Made by a program: the position numbers and the translations under genes
In this document: in pieces, positions 7,266 to 16,391 of the stretch
Numbering within the stretch: position 1 is the first letter of the stretch
Layout of the letters: each line of letters begins with the position of its first letter
The notes under the pieces: generated by a model
The model's database searches: none
What the model saw: the letters and a program-made list of their open reading frames with translations, nothing else
Told to the model about the DNA's origin: nothing
Source: Chryseobacterium jejuense
GTDB lineage: Bacteria; Bacteroidota; Bacteroidia; Flavobacteriales; Weeksellaceae
Assembly: GCF_017877355.1 (NCBI RefSeq)
Contig: NZ_JAGIPR010000001.1
Span: 496,001-560,000 of the forward strand
Direction of reading: 5' to 3'
Length of the DNA stretch: 64,000 nucleotides

Positions 7266-8618
7266 ATGAAAAGAAAACGTATAACTGCTCAAAAGCTAAA
7301 AATTGGGATAGCTGCAGCATTTATGATTTTCGGTTTTTCATCGGTGTCTGCCCAGCAGCAGGTTTCTCTGCAGGAAGCAATAAAACAGGCACTCCAGAAT
7401 AAGGCTGAAGCTAAAAAAGCAGCCTTACAGGTTAAAAAAGCCGAATATAAGATTGATGAGGCTAAAGCCGGAGCTCTTCCACAGATTAGTGTAGCCGGTG
7501 GTGTTTCTTATAACCCGATTATTCAGGAAACAGTAGTGGAGATCATGGGCCAGCGAAACATTTTCAAAATGGGCCAGCCTTGGAACTCAAACATTTCTGC
7601 CACTTTAAATCAGGCGTTGTTTGACCAGAGGGTTTTCATTGGTTTAAAGGCTGCAAAGTCTACCAGAGAATTCTATGTATTGAACTCTCAGCTGACCAAT
7701 GAGCAGATCATTGTGAATGTAGCAACAGCGTACTACAATGTATTTGTACAGGAAGAAAACCTGAAAACATTGGAAACAAGCTACGCCAATACTGAAAAAG
7801 TAAGAAATGTTATTAAGAGTTTGGTAGATAACGGTTTAGCAAAACCTATCGATCTTGACAGAACCAATGTTCAGCTTACCAACATCGCTTCCAATAAGCA
7901 AAAGCTTATCAATGGAGTAGAACTATCCAAAAATGCACTGAAGTTTTACATGGGAGTTCCTATAGATTCTCAGATTGAACTGGAAGAAAAAAGCATCGAA
8001 CCAAAGCCTGAACTTATCGCAGGGCAGATCAATTTAGACAACAGATCTGAAGTGAAGGTTCTAAGAAAGCAAATGGAGCTTTTACAATTCAACAAAAAAG
8101 CTACTGAAGCATTCCTTTATCCTACAGTGAGCCTTCAGGCCAACTACGGATGGTATGGAATGGGAACAAAATTCCCTTGGTTCAACGGAATAAGTAATGG
8201 TGTAAACTGGAGTGATGCGGCATCGGTAGGATTAAATGTAAATATTCCGATTTTCACAGGAGGAGCTACAAAATCTAAAATCCAGCAGGCAGAAATTGAT
8301 ATTCAAGACTTAAATCAGGATATTGAAAACACTCAGCTAAGCCTGAATTTAGATTATAAGAATGCAACTACCAATATGGAAAATGCTTTAATCAACATTC
8401 AGAGTATGAAGGATAACGTGGCATTGGCAGAAAAAGTACAGGCTAATACACAATCCAACTATCAATACGGTTTAGCAACACTTACAGATCTATTGGATAC
8501 AGATAATTCATTAACAGAAGCAAAACAAAACTATGCCAACGCGCTATTAGATTACAAGCAGGCAGAAATTCAGTTGATGAAAGCAAAAGGAGAATTAAAT
8601 ACACTACAAAACCCATAA
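7266..8618 (+). CDS. TolC-family outer-membrane efflux channel
   Basis: A 450-residue outer-membrane factor. A signal peptide spans roughly residues 12-30, ending Ser-Val-Ser-Ala-Gln. Two homologous halves follow, rich in long Ala/Gln/Asn/Lys heptad-like helices (for example residues 37-65 and the segment ending Ala-Glu-Ile-Gln-Leu-Met-Lys-Ala-Lys-Gly-Glu-Leu) with beta stretches between, as in TolC trimers that form a channel across the outer membrane and periplasm. It is followed after six bases by the adaptor gene and then the RND pump, so all three should form one tripartite exporter. No separate promoter is obvious in the 87-base gap after TetR. Confidence 0.93.
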   Translation: MKRKRITAQKLKIGIAAAFMIFGFSSVSAQQQVSLQEAIKQALQNKAEAKKAALQVKKAEYKIDEAKAGALPQISVAGGVSYNPIIQETVVEIMGQRNIFKMGQPWNSNISATLNQALFDQRVFIGLKAAKSTREFYVLNSQLTNEQIIVNVATAYYNVFVQEENLKTLETSYANTEKVRNVIKSLVDNGLAKPIDLDRTNVQLTNIASNKQKLINGVELSKNALKFYMGVPIDSQIELEEKSIEPKPELIAGQINLDNRSEVKVLRKQMELLQFNKKATEAFLYPTVSLQANYGWYGMGTKFPWFNGISNGVNWSDAASVGLNVNIPIFTGGATKSKIQQAEIDIQDLNQDIENTQLSLNLDYKNATTNMENALINIQSMKDNVALAEKVQANTQSNYQYGLATLTDLLDTDNSLTEAKQNYANALLDYKQAEIQLMKAKGELNTLQNP

Positions 8619-8624
8619 TAAGCA

Positions 8625-9686
8625 ATGAAAAAAACTTTAATATATATCATCGTAGCAGCTGTACTGGTTGGGTTGGCAGCTTACAAGATTGCAGGTAACA
8701 AAGAAAAGCAGACTCAGGAAGTAAAAGAGGTTGCCAAGCAGGTAGATAAAATCAACGTTAATATCGTAACGGTAGCAAGAGAGAATATCGATACAGATTA
8801 TTCTGCAAACGGTACCTTCATTCCTAAGCAGGAAATGAACCAGTCTTCTGAGATTTCTGGACGTATTGTTAGCGTTCTAGTGAAAGAAGGTTCAAGAGTA
8901 GGAGCAGGCCAGGTTTTAGCAACTATCAAAAGAGATGCTATCGAAGTTGACGTTACTCAGGCTCAGAATAACCTACAGAACGCTATTATCGACAACCAGC
9001 GTTACGAAAATGCATACAAAACAGGAGGTGTTACCAAACAACAACTTGACAATTCAAGATTGCAACTGAAAAACATGCAGGCTGCAGTGAGAGCTCAGGG
9101 AGTACGAGTAAATGATACAAGCATCCGTGCTGGGATCAGTGGTACGGTTAACAAAAAAATGGTTGAACCCGGAACAGTTGTTTCTGTTGGAACTTCAATG
9201 TTTGAAATCGTTAATATCAACAGCCTAAAACTTTCTGTTTTAGTAGATGAAAGTCAGGTTGGAAAAATTCAGTTAGGTCAGGAAGTTCCAATTAATGTAA
9301 ACGTTTTACCTGAAGAATCCTTCGTAGGTAGAATTACATTTATTGCTCCTAAAAGTGATGCTTCTTTGAATTTCCCTGTTGAAATCGAAGTTCAGAACAG
9401 AGGAAACTTAAAGGCGGGTATGTATGCAACGGCTATATTTAAAACAAACCATGGTGCAGAAACTCAGAATATGCTGACAGTTCCGGCAGAAGCATTTGTA
9501 AATGGAGTAAGCTCAGGACAATTATTTGTTGTTCAGAATGGTGTTGCTAAATTGATTAAAGTAACCGTTGGGAAAGTTTACGGAGACAAAGTACAGGTAT
9601 TAAGCGGACTGAATGGTGGTGAGCAAGTAGTAACCAGCGGACAGATTAACCTGGACAACGGATCTAAAGTGAACATTATAAAGTAA
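8625..9686 (+). CDS. RND efflux periplasmic adaptor (membrane fusion protein)
   Basis: A 353-residue HlyD/AcrA-type adaptor. It has one N-terminal membrane anchor or signal (residues 5-21, no lipobox Cys), a biotinyl-lipoyl half motif around Gly-Arg-Ile-Val-Ser-Val-Leu-Val-Lys-Glu-Gly-Ser-Arg-Val, a short helical hairpin (Gln-Ala-Gln-Asn-Asn-Leu), the second lipoyl half near Ile-Arg-Ala-Gly-Ile-Ser-Gly-Thr-Val, then a beta-barrel and membrane-proximal domain. It bridges the RND pump to the TolC channel in the periplasm. It sits six bases after the channel gene and seven before the pump. Confidence 0.93.
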   Translation: MKKTLIYIIVAAVLVGLAAYKIAGNKEKQTQEVKEVAKQVDKINVNIVTVARENIDTDYSANGTFIPKQEMNQSSEISGRIVSVLVKEGSRVGAGQVLATIKRDAIEVDVTQAQNNLQNAIIDNQRYENAYKTGGVTKQQLDNSRLQLKNMQAAVRAQGVRVNDTSIRAGISGTVNKKMVEPGTVVSVGTSMFEIVNINSLKLSVLVDESQVGKIQLGQEVPINVNVLPEESFVGRITFIAPKSDASLNFPVEIEVQNRGNLKAGMYATAIFKTNHGAETQNMLTVPAEAFVNGVSSGQLFVVQNGVAKLIKVTVGKVYGDKVQVLSGLNGGEQVVTSGQINLDNGSKVNIIK

Positions 9687-9693
9687 ACGATAT

Positions 9694-12600
9694 ATGAAGT
9701 TAGCAGAAATATCGATTAAAAGACCCTCGTTGGTAATTGTATTATTTACAATTCTGACGCTGGGAGGTATCCTGAGTTATACACTCATGGGATACGAATT
9801 GATTCCGAAGTTTGAAACCAACATGGTAACCATTTCCACGGTGTATCCGGGAGCTTCACCGGCAGAGGTGGAGACCTCCGTCACCCGAAAGATTGAGGAT
9901 GCTGTAGGTTCTTTGGAAAACGTAAAAAAAGTAGAATCTTCTTCATATGAAAGTTTATCCGTTATCATGGTTCAGCTGAACAATGGTGCCGATGTAGACT
10001 TTGCCCTGAATGATGCTCAGAGAAAGGTAAACGCTATTCTGGGAGACCTTCCGGATGACGTGAAAGCACCTTCACTGAATAAATTCTCTTTAGATGATTT
10101 ACCTATCATCACGATGAGTATTTCATCGGATAAATTAAACAGTAAGGATCTTTATGACTTACTAGATAAAAAGATTGAACCTATTTTCTCCCGTGTAAAT
10201 GGAGTAGCACAAGTTGATCTTGTAGGTGGACAGGAGAGAGAAATTCAGGTGAATCTGGACGAAAAGAAATTGCAGGGGTATGGACTTTCTATTGGAGATG
10301 TTCAACAGGCAATTCTCTCTTCAAACTTAGACTTCCCTACAGGGAGTTTGAAAACAAGAACTACAAAATCTACGATCAGATTATCCGGAAAGTATAAGTC
10401 TACTGAGGAAATGAACAACCTTGTTGTTTCTAATAAAAATGGAGCACAGGTTCGTTTATCTGATATCGCAACCGTTTTCGACTCTCAGAAAGATGTTGAA
10501 AAAGTAGCAAGATTCAACCAGTTCCCGACGATCTTAATGCAGGTGAAAAAGCAGTCTGATGCCAACGCAGTAGCAGTATCTGAAAGTATTCAGAAAACGA
10601 TTAAAACTGTGGAAGAAGCATACAAAATCCAGGGAGTAAAAGTAAAAATCGTAAACGATACTACAGAATTTACCCTTGAATCTGCCAACCACGTAATTTT
10701 CGACTTATTCTTAGCGATTATCCTTGTGGCAATTGTAATGCTATTATTCCTTCACAGTATCAGAAACGCATTCATCGTAATGGTATCTATTCCGGCTTCA
10801 TTGGTGGCAGCGTTCATCGGAATGAACTTAATGGGATATACTTTGAACTTGATGAGTTTACTAGGGCTGTCACTTGTGGTAGGTATCCTTGTGGATGATG
10901 CGATTGTAGTACTGGAAAACATCTACCGTCACATGGAGATGGGTAAAAGCAAGATCAGAGCAGCGTATGACGGAGCATCAGAAATCGGATTTACCGTTGC
11001 TGCGATTACGTTGGTAATTGTGGTGGTATTCTTGCCGATTGCGATGAGCTCAGGGCTTGTAGCCAACATTCTGGCACAGTTCTGCGTCACGGTGGTTATT
11101 GCAACATTACTCTCGTTATTGGCTTCATTTACCATTATTCCTTGGTTATCATCAAGATTCGGTAAACTAGAGCATTTAACAGGTAAAAACTGGTTTGAGA
11201 AATTCATCCTTTGGTTTGAAGGGTTAATTGACAAATTCACTCATTGGATTACAGGTATCCTTGAATGGTGTCTGAAGACAACTTTAAGAAGAATTTCTAC
11301 TGTTGTGATTACATTCATTGTTTTAATCAGTTCATTCTCATTAGTAATCTTTGGATTCATCGGAGGAGAATTCTTCCCGCCGATTGATCGTGGTCAGTTC
11401 TTAGTACAAATGGAGCTTTCGAAAGATGCTACCGTTGAAAAAACTAACCAAATAACATTAGATGTTGAGAAATTTTTAAGAAATGATAAAGATGTTGTAG
11501 ACTTAATTACAACGGTTGGACAGCAGTCAACAGGTTTTGGTGGTGCTCAGGCAACTACTTACCAATCTGAGGTTCAGGTTAACCTTACAGATAAGTCTGA
11601 ACGTTCTGAAAGTACAAACATCAAAGCTGCAAAAATAAAAAGAGAGCTAGAGGAGAAATTCACTGGAGTAGAGTTCAAAACAGCTCCAATAGGGATCATG
11701 GGTGCTGAAAATGCACCAATTGAAATGGTAGTAACCGCTCCGGATAATGCAACAGCAGTAAAAGAAGCAAACAGAATTCTTGATCTATTGAAAAAAGTTC
11801 CAGGAGCAGTAGATGCGGAGCTATCAACTGACTCTGGTAACCCGGAAGTACAGGTAAATATCGACAGAGATAAAATGGCTTCTCTAGGCTTAAATCTTTC
11901 AAGTGTAGGACAAACAATGCAGACTGCATTTAATGGAAATACAGATGGGAAATTCAGAGCAGGAGAGTACGAATATGACATTAACATCCGTTTTGGAGAT
12001 GTGAACAGACAATCTATTGATGATGTTAAAAACCTTATGTTTACAAACCCTCAGGGGCAGCAGATTCGTTTAAGCCAGTTTGCTGAAGTTAAAATGGGCT
12101 CAGGACCAAGTTTGCTTGAACGTAGAGATAAGTCTCCTTCAGTAAAAGTAAGAGCCAAAGCAGTAGGTAGACCGGTTGGGGACGTAGCGAACGAATGGGC
12201 TGCTAAGTTTATGAATGAGAAAAGACCTATTGGTGTAGATTACATCTGGAGTGGAGATATGGAGAACCAGCAGGAAGGTTTCGGTACTTTAGGAATTGCG
12301 TTATTAGCGGCTATCGTATTGGTATACCTGGTAATGGTATCGTTGTATGACAGTTTCGTATATCCTTTCGTTGTATTGTTCTCTATTCCGTTGGCGATGA
12401 TTGGGGTAATGGTAATCCTTGCCTTAACAGCTAACTCATTGAACATCTTTACGATGCTAGGGATGATCATGTTGATCGGATTGGTAGCGAAGAACGCGAT
12501 TATGATTGTTGACTTTACGAATGCAAGAAAAGCAGCCGGAGCAACAACTCACGATGCTCTAATTCAAGCTAACCACGCCCGTCTTCGTCCGATCCTGATG

Positions 12601-12879
12601 ACAACCATTGCGATGATCTTCGGTATGTTACCGATTGCATTGGCAACAGGTGCCGGAGCTGAGATGAACAAAGGTCTTGCATGGGTAGTAATCGGTGGTT
12701 TAACATCGTCTCTATTCCTTACCTTGATTATTGTACCGGTAGTATACTCTCTATTTGACTCTATCTTAAGAAGAATGGGTAAAGATACTAAAGTAGACTA
12801 CGAAGCTGAAATGAAGGCAGAGTATGAGCACAGGGAATTAAATGAAGACGGTTTTACTCCTAAACATTTAGATAACTAG
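9694..12879 (+). CDS. RND-family efflux pump (AcrB-like)
   Basis: A 1061-residue inner-membrane proton/drug antiporter of the hydrophobe/amphiphile RND class. It starts with a transmembrane helix (Ser-Leu-Val-Ile-Val-Leu-Phe-Thr-Ile-Leu), has two large periplasmic loops and twelve predicted helices. TM4 carries the proton-relay pair in Gly-Ile-Leu-Val-Asp-Asp-Ala-Ile-Val; TM10 has the matching Lys in Leu-Val-Ala-Lys-Asn-Ala. Substrates may be antibiotics, dyes or detergents, but cannot be assigned. It is the last gene of the TetR-TolC-adaptor-pump operon and ends in a strong terminator. The length is near the AcrB norm. Confidence 0.95.
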   Translation: MKLAEISIKRPSLVIVLFTILTLGGILSYTLMGYELIPKFETNMVTISTVYPGASPAEVETSVTRKIEDAVGSLENVKKVESSSYESLSVIMVQLNNGADVDFALNDAQRKVNAILGDLPDDVKAPSLNKFSLDDLPIITMSISSDKLNSKDLYDLLDKKIEPIFSRVNGVAQVDLVGGQEREIQVNLDEKKLQGYGLSIGDVQQAILSSNLDFPTGSLKTRTTKSTIRLSGKYKSTEEMNNLVVSNKNGAQVRLSDIATVFDSQKDVEKVARFNQFPTILMQVKKQSDANAVAVSESIQKTIKTVEEAYKIQGVKVKIVNDTTEFTLESANHVIFDLFLAIILVAIVMLLFLHSIRNAFIVMVSIPASLVAAFIGMNLMGYTLNLMSLLGLSLVVGILVDDAIVVLENIYRHMEMGKSKIRAAYDGASEIGFTVAAITLVIVVVFLPIAMSSGLVANILAQFCVTVVIATLLSLLASFTIIPWLSSRFGKLEHLTGKNWFEKFILWFEGLIDKFTHWITGILEWCLKTTLRRISTVVITFIVLISSFSLVIFGFIGGEFFPPIDRGQFLVQMELSKDATVEKTNQITLDVEKFLRNDKDVVDLITTVGQQSTGFGGAQATTYQSEVQVNLTDKSERSESTNIKAAKIKRELEEKFTGVEFKTAPIGIMGAENAPIEMVVTAPDNATAVKEANRILDLLKKVPGAVDAELSTDSGNPEVQVNIDRDKMASLGLNLSSVGQTMQTAFNGNTDGKFRAGEYEYDINIRFGDVNRQSIDDVKNLMFTNPQGQQIRLSQFAEVKMGSGPSLLERRDKSPSVKVRAKAVGRPVGDVANEWAAKFMNEKRPIGVDYIWSGDMENQQEGFGTLGIALLAAIVLVYLVMVSLYDSFVYPFVVLFSIPLAMIGVMVILALTANSLNIFTMLGMIMLIGLVAKNAIMIVDFTNARKAAGATTHDALIQANHARLRPILMTTIAMIFGMLPIALATGAGAEMNKGLAWVVIGGLTSSLFLTLIIVPVVYSLFDSILRRMGKDTKVDYEAEMKAEYEHRELNEDGFTPKHLDN

Positions 12880-12904
12880 AATATCATATACCTTTAATTA
12901 ATCG

Positions 12905-12935
12905 AAAGCGCCTCAGATTTTCTGAGGCGCTTTTT
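12905..12935 (+). terminator. Rho-independent terminator of the efflux operon
   Basis: AAAGCGCCTCAGA pairs perfectly with TCTGAGGCGCTTT around a TTT loop, then more T residues. It lies 26 bases after the RND stop. Confidence 0.93.
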
Positions 12936-13057
12936 GATTAATAATTTCTGATGAGGCTCAATATTTTATTTTTAGTGTATATTTACCATCCAATGTTTTT
13001 ACTTTAGACACTAGGTTAGGTAGATTTTTAAAAACCTATAAAAAATTATAAACACAA

Positions 13058-14125
13058 ATGAAAAAAATAATTTTGCTATCTTTATTGTATTGCCCTAGCA
13101 TGGGTGCGCAGAACTTGTATTGTACAATGTCAAGTTATTCTAATAACGTCATCTACGATGATATGCGTAAACTGAATAATATTAGCGGGGCAGAAATGTC
13201 ATCAAAATATTTATTCAGTAGTGGGAGCTCAAATATTGGCAGTGCATCCTTCGATTCTTCTTCAAACATGATTTTTACCCTTAATTCAGGACTGAATATA
13301 TTAGGTAAGTATAATGTATTGAATGACACATTTTCTACATTACAGCTTCCCTGGCCGGCGAATAACGGAGGAGTGTATGTAGATATTGCAATGGCCAATG
13401 GAAGATTGTTCGCCATCAAAGAAAGTTCTTCAAATATTATTTCTATATGTGAATTTGATAAACTAACAGGAAATCTTGTTTCTGAGTATAATTATACAAC
13501 ACCTTCCCTTAACGGTTTTTCGGATTTTGCTTTCTGCCAGGAAACCAATGAACTTGTTCTTTTAGTAAATAGTAAAATTGTTAAATATAATATTGTAACA
13601 GGCAGTGAAACGTCATTCAGTTTGCCATCAGGAAGTTATGATAGTATTGTGCCTGTAAACCAGAAATTATACGTTACAAAACAGAATACAGTTTCAGGAA
13701 ATATAGTGTTTACTATAGAATCTTATCAATTATCCACTGGTAGCCTAATGAGTTCTAGTGTGCTTTCAAATACTTTTACGGAGGTAGATGAGGGTATCCG
13801 CAATTTATGTTTTCTTGGAGCAACCAATGAACTTGTAGGCACTATAAGTTCACAAAATGAAATCAAGTTGTTAAAATTCAATATCAGTACATTTGCTGAA
13901 AGTTTAACACATCTTTTTTGGGGACCGTCATATTTTTTAGGTGACATGGTTGCTACTACTTCAATGGCAACATTATCAACAAATGAAAATCTGAATAATG
14001 GTAAAAACAAAAAAATCAAGAATGCATATGATATGGCAGGGAAGAAAATATCTCCTGATACTAAAAATCAGATAATTATTTTTGAATATGAAGATGGAAG
14101 CCATCATAAAGTATTTCAAAAGTGA
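13058..14125 (+). CDS. Secreted beta-propeller-like protein with a possible T9SS-type tail
   Basis: A 355-residue protein with a signal peptide (residues 1-17, ending Met-Gly-Ala-Gln). Residues about 40-310 alternate short beta strands with repeated Ser/Asn-rich turns and several Asn-Glu-Leu-Val/Gly-Lys-Leu-Tyr-type segments, compatible with a beta-propeller. The last 40 residues begin Asn-Ala-Tyr-Asp-Met-Ala-Gly-Lys-Lys-Ile and end Phe-Gln-Lys; this resembles the type IX secretion sorting domain of Bacteroidetes (Tyr-Asp-x2-Gly-Lys pattern), although the usual Gly-x-Tyr motif is missing. Surface export is therefore possible. Its neighbours give no functional clue. Confidence 0.65.
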   Translation: MKKIILLSLLYCPSMGAQNLYCTMSSYSNNVIYDDMRKLNNISGAEMSSKYLFSSGSSNIGSASFDSSSNMIFTLNSGLNILGKYNVLNDTFSTLQLPWPANNGGVYVDIAMANGRLFAIKESSSNIISICEFDKLTGNLVSEYNYTTPSLNGFSDFAFCQETNELVLLVNSKIVKYNIVTGSETSFSLPSGSYDSIVPVNQKLYVTKQNTVSGNIVFTIESYQLSTGSLMSSSVLSNTFTEVDEGIRNLCFLGATNELVGTISSQNEIKLLKFNISTFAESLTHLFWGPSYFLGDMVATTSMATLSTNENLNNGKNKKIKNAYDMAGKKISPDTKNQIIIFEYEDGSHHKVFQK

Positions 14126-14150
14126 TAAAAATCCATTAGATCTCTGCAAT

Positions 14151-14180
14151 AAAAAAGGCTTTCGGTGTAAACCGAAAGCC
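14151..14180 (-). terminator. Terminator of the J-domain/KTSC gene
   Basis: On the minus strand GGCTTTCGGT pairs with ACCGAAAGCC around a four-base loop and is followed by a run of six T. It lies 27 bases past the stop of the 14207-14653 gene; the plus side lacks a T run. Confidence 0.85.
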
Positions 14181-14206
14181 CTCTCATATGTTGTATTTGA
14201 AAAAAA

Positions 14207-14653
14207 TTAGTCTGCCATAACCTCTCCAGCTTTTCTGTAGATAAAGTTTCCATAGACGTGTCTTCTTGCGAAACGGCTTGGAGAATCAGCGTTAACCATT
14301 TTAATATAAGTATTTCTTGGAACGCCCATATATTCATAGGTTTTTCCATTCAAATGCTGAACTGTTAAAATCGATTTTTCAAGATAAAAGTCCTGAATGT
14401 TAGATTGAGTGATGGTTTCTGTGTATTCTTCTTTATATTTTTCCTGAGTTTCAGGATTAATGCTTACCAGGAAATGATAGGCTTCAATCACAGACTTGCT
14501 TCTTTCTTCCGCTGCTACTTTTCCTTCCTCGTCATTGATAAATTTATCAGGGTGTGTATCTTTCATCACATTTCTGTAAATCGTTTTTAACTCTTTTAAA
14601 GTTACCGTTTTATCAACTCCAAGAAGGGTTCTGTGTTCACCTATTCGTTTCAT
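14207..14653 (-). CDS. J-domain protein with C-terminal KTSC domain
   Basis: A 148-residue two-domain protein. Residues about 5-75 form a DnaJ-type J domain with the essential His34-Pro35-Asp36 between helices II and III; J domains stimulate the ATPase of DnaK/Hsp70. Residues about 88-145 match the small KTSC domain (Ser-Ile-Leu, Tyr-Glu-Tyr-Met-Gly-Val-Pro, Phe-Asn/Gly-Asn-Phe-type pattern), also found at the C-terminus of some lysyl-tRNA synthetases. It may deliver a KTSC ligand or partner to Hsp70; that link is inference. It is monocistronic, with a TAATTTTG box upstream and a terminator downstream. Confidence 0.85.
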   Translation of the reverse strand: MKRIGEHRTLLGVDKTVTLKELKTIYRNVMKDTHPDKFINDEEGKVAAEERSKSVIEAYHFLVSINPETQEKYKEEYTETITQSNIQDFYLEKSILTVQHLNGKTYEYMGVPRNTYIKMVNADSPSRFARRHVYGNFIYRKAGEVMAD

Positions 14654-14678
14654 ATTTTGAATTCTTATTTTCGGGGTG

Positions 14679-14686
14679 CAAAATTA
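14679..14686 (-). promoter_or_regulatory. -7 box (TAATTTTG) for the J-domain gene
   Basis: Read on the minus strand the sequence is TAATTTTG, 25 bases before the start codon. No clear -33 TTTG is seen. Confidence 0.45.
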
Positions 14687-14741
14687 AGTAATTTAATTGG
14701 AATAATTGTAACTTATTCATTATTAATTTATTTGATGGCGC

Positions 14742-15068
14742 TTATTCTCCATGAAAATATTCGTAAGCATAACCTTCCAAATCTCCACCTTCTGAAATTA
14801 GCTGCTCTTTTTCATCATAAATTTTGAAGCTTTCCTGTGAGCCACCGATACTTGCAGAACCATCCAATCCAAGAAGAAGCGTATAAAAAGTGTCCGTTAA
14901 AAGAGTTGAAATAATGTCCTTTAGTTGCTTAATCTGGGTTTCATTGAGGTTTAATTCTTCAATTTTTGCTGAAACAAGAGTTTTATAATCTGATTGATTT
15001 TCAAAAGCTGAGTGAATAATATCCTGTTTTTCGAGATAGAAATTTTTTACAAACTCTTCGGTTGTCAT
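14742..15068 (-). CDS. Small acidic cytoplasmic protein, unknown
   Basis: A 108-residue protein rich in Glu, Leu and Lys in its first 70 residues (predicted helices such as Lys-Ile-Glu-Glu-Leu-Asn-Leu-Asn-Glu-Thr-Gln-Ile-Lys-Gln-Leu), then a Gly/Ser-rich turn and an acidic Tyr-containing tail. No signal, membrane helix or metal motif is visible. An upstream ATG at 15092 would add eight residues; 15068 is preferred for its Met-Thr-Thr-Glu-Glu start. I do not recognise the family. It is on the same strand as the J-domain gene but 89 bases ahead of it, with a separate -7 box between. Confidence 0.6.
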   Translation of the reverse strand: MTTEEFVKNFYLEKQDIIHSAFENQSDYKTLVSAKIEELNLNETQIKQLKDIISTLLTDTFYTLLLGLDGSASIGGSQESFKIYDEKEQLISEGGDLEGYAYEYFHGE

Positions 15069-15150
15069 TATTGTATGTTTTATTTGATCCATTCAAAGGT
15101 TTTCTTATTGGTGGGTAATTATATATTCTATTATTTTTTTATTATAGCTA

Positions 15151-15246
15151 TGTCATTTTGAATAAAGACAGAAGGTTTGCAAACATAGTTTAGAAGAGAA
15201 ATGAAGAATCTAATTGTATTGAGATTCCTCCTTCGTCGGAATGACA
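15151..15246. repeat. REP-like element with TGTCATT/AATGACA ends
   Basis: TGTCATT at 15151 is inverted as AATGACA ending at 15246; the right end reads GAGATTCC...GTCGGAATGACA. It belongs to the same loose family as 2759-2789 and 23124-23193. It fills most of the gap between two minus-strand genes. Confidence 0.5.
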
Positions 15247-15307
15247 GCGATATAAGATTGTATATATTCACTTAAATTATTTTACATAATATGGAACAAT
15301 ACTCTTA

Positions 15308-16201
15308 TCAAAAATCAGAATATAGATTCTTATTCAGCTTAAAATAAATAGACTGGTTTTTAAAATCGATAATGGTATTGAATCTCTTTAAGAAACCATT
15401 TCCAAAAAAGCCTGCCATTTTTTCTGAAGCATCAATTCCTTCTGTAGAGCTGGAAAGCGTAATTGGCACATTGTAAAGAAATTGATGGGCGAAGGTAATG
15501 GATGGACAAAGAACTACCGGCATTTCATATACAGAACCATCGGAGCCCTGTGCTGCAGCTTTTCCGATTGTTTTCATGGTATTGGCTAAAGAATTTTTTC
15601 TGGCATAAGGAGAAGCGATGGTAAGAGCATCATCCGCACCGCTGTCAAGACCGAAATACCCGGAATATTCTTTACCATTGACTGTTATTGAGCTTTCCAC
15701 AGCAGGGTAATTATCAATGAGATGGAGTTTCATTTTTTCATATCCTGAAAAATCAATAGACGTGTCATTTTCATCATAAAAACGGATCACATTTTTATGG
15801 TAATCAATTTCAATGACCTTTCCTTTCATTAAATCTGTTCCAAAAACACCATCGAAATTAACCTCTCCATAAGGAATGAGGGTAAAAAGAACATCTGTTT
15901 TCTGTATATCCCCGAATTGAACTGTATTATGACTGCTGTAATCAACGGTGTTTACCCCGTTTGAACCTTTATTTTCAGATTTTCCGCCAATTTTCAAATT
16001 AACTTTCTTCTTAGCATTGATATTAATGACAGATCCGTCTGCACCGGTATCAAACAGGAATTTTACATTATCCACTGCATTTACCCTGCATTGCAGATAA
16101 ACAGAATTGTTTTCCAGTGAGAACGGGATAAGGGTAGGCTGCTTTTGTGCTGATAAAGCTACACTAATGCCTATGGTTAAAAAAAGATATTTACAATTCA
16201 T
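15308..16201 (-). CDS. Secreted retropepsin-like aspartyl protease family protein
   Basis: A 297-residue protein with a signal peptide (hydrophobic residues 5-17, Ser-Ala-Gln). Two retropepsin-like lobes are visible: the first with Phe-Asp-Thr-Gly-Ala-Asp (Asp51) and the second with Leu-Asp-Ser-Gly-Ala-Asp (Asp186). Each active-site turn is followed by a hydrophobic-Gly sequence (Phe-Gly-Thr-Asp, Phe-Gly-Asn-Gly-Phe-Leu), as in the aspartyl protease_2 / PDZ-less clan AA proteins of Bacteroidetes. Two lobes in one chain could form an internal pseudo-dimer. It probably acts in the periplasm; the substrate is unknown. It stands alone. Confidence 0.8.
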   Translation of the reverse strand: MNCKYLFLTIGISVALSAQKQPTLIPFSLENNSVYLQCRVNAVDNVKFLFDTGADGSVININAKKKVNLKIGGKSENKGSNGVNTVDYSSHNTVQFGDIQKTDVLFTLIPYGEVNFDGVFGTDLMKGKVIEIDYHKNVIRFYDENDTSIDFSGYEKMKLHLIDNYPAVESSITVNGKEYSGYFGLDSGADDALTIASPYARKNSLANTMKTIGKAAAQGSDGSVYEMPVVLCPSITFAHQFLYNVPITLSSSTEGIDASEKMAGFFGNGFLKRFNTIIDFKNQSIYFKLNKNLYSDF

Positions 16202-16340
16202 AAAAGATGCATTCTAAAGGTTAATGCAACGAAAATAAATCTATTGATGATTTTGACAAAGAAAGGGCGCTTCATTAACCTTCCCTTAACCATTCTCTAT
16301 CCAAATATTCTTTAAAACTACATACACATAACTTTAAAAT

Positions 16341-16369
16341 AAAAAAGCAGTACTCAAAATGAGTACTGC
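16341..16369 (-). terminator. Terminator of the 16392-17162 gene
   Basis: On the minus strand GCAGTACTCA pairs with TGAGTACTGC around a three-base loop, followed by a T-rich run. It lies 22 bases past the stop codon. Confidence 0.85.
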
Positions 16370-16391
16370 CGCTATAATTTTTAATTCCTAA

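Noticed and set aside
10929..11987. Open frames opposite the RND pump gene (10929-11240 and 11574-11987)
   Set aside because: They are antisense to a clearly coding pump gene and have no recognisable domain.
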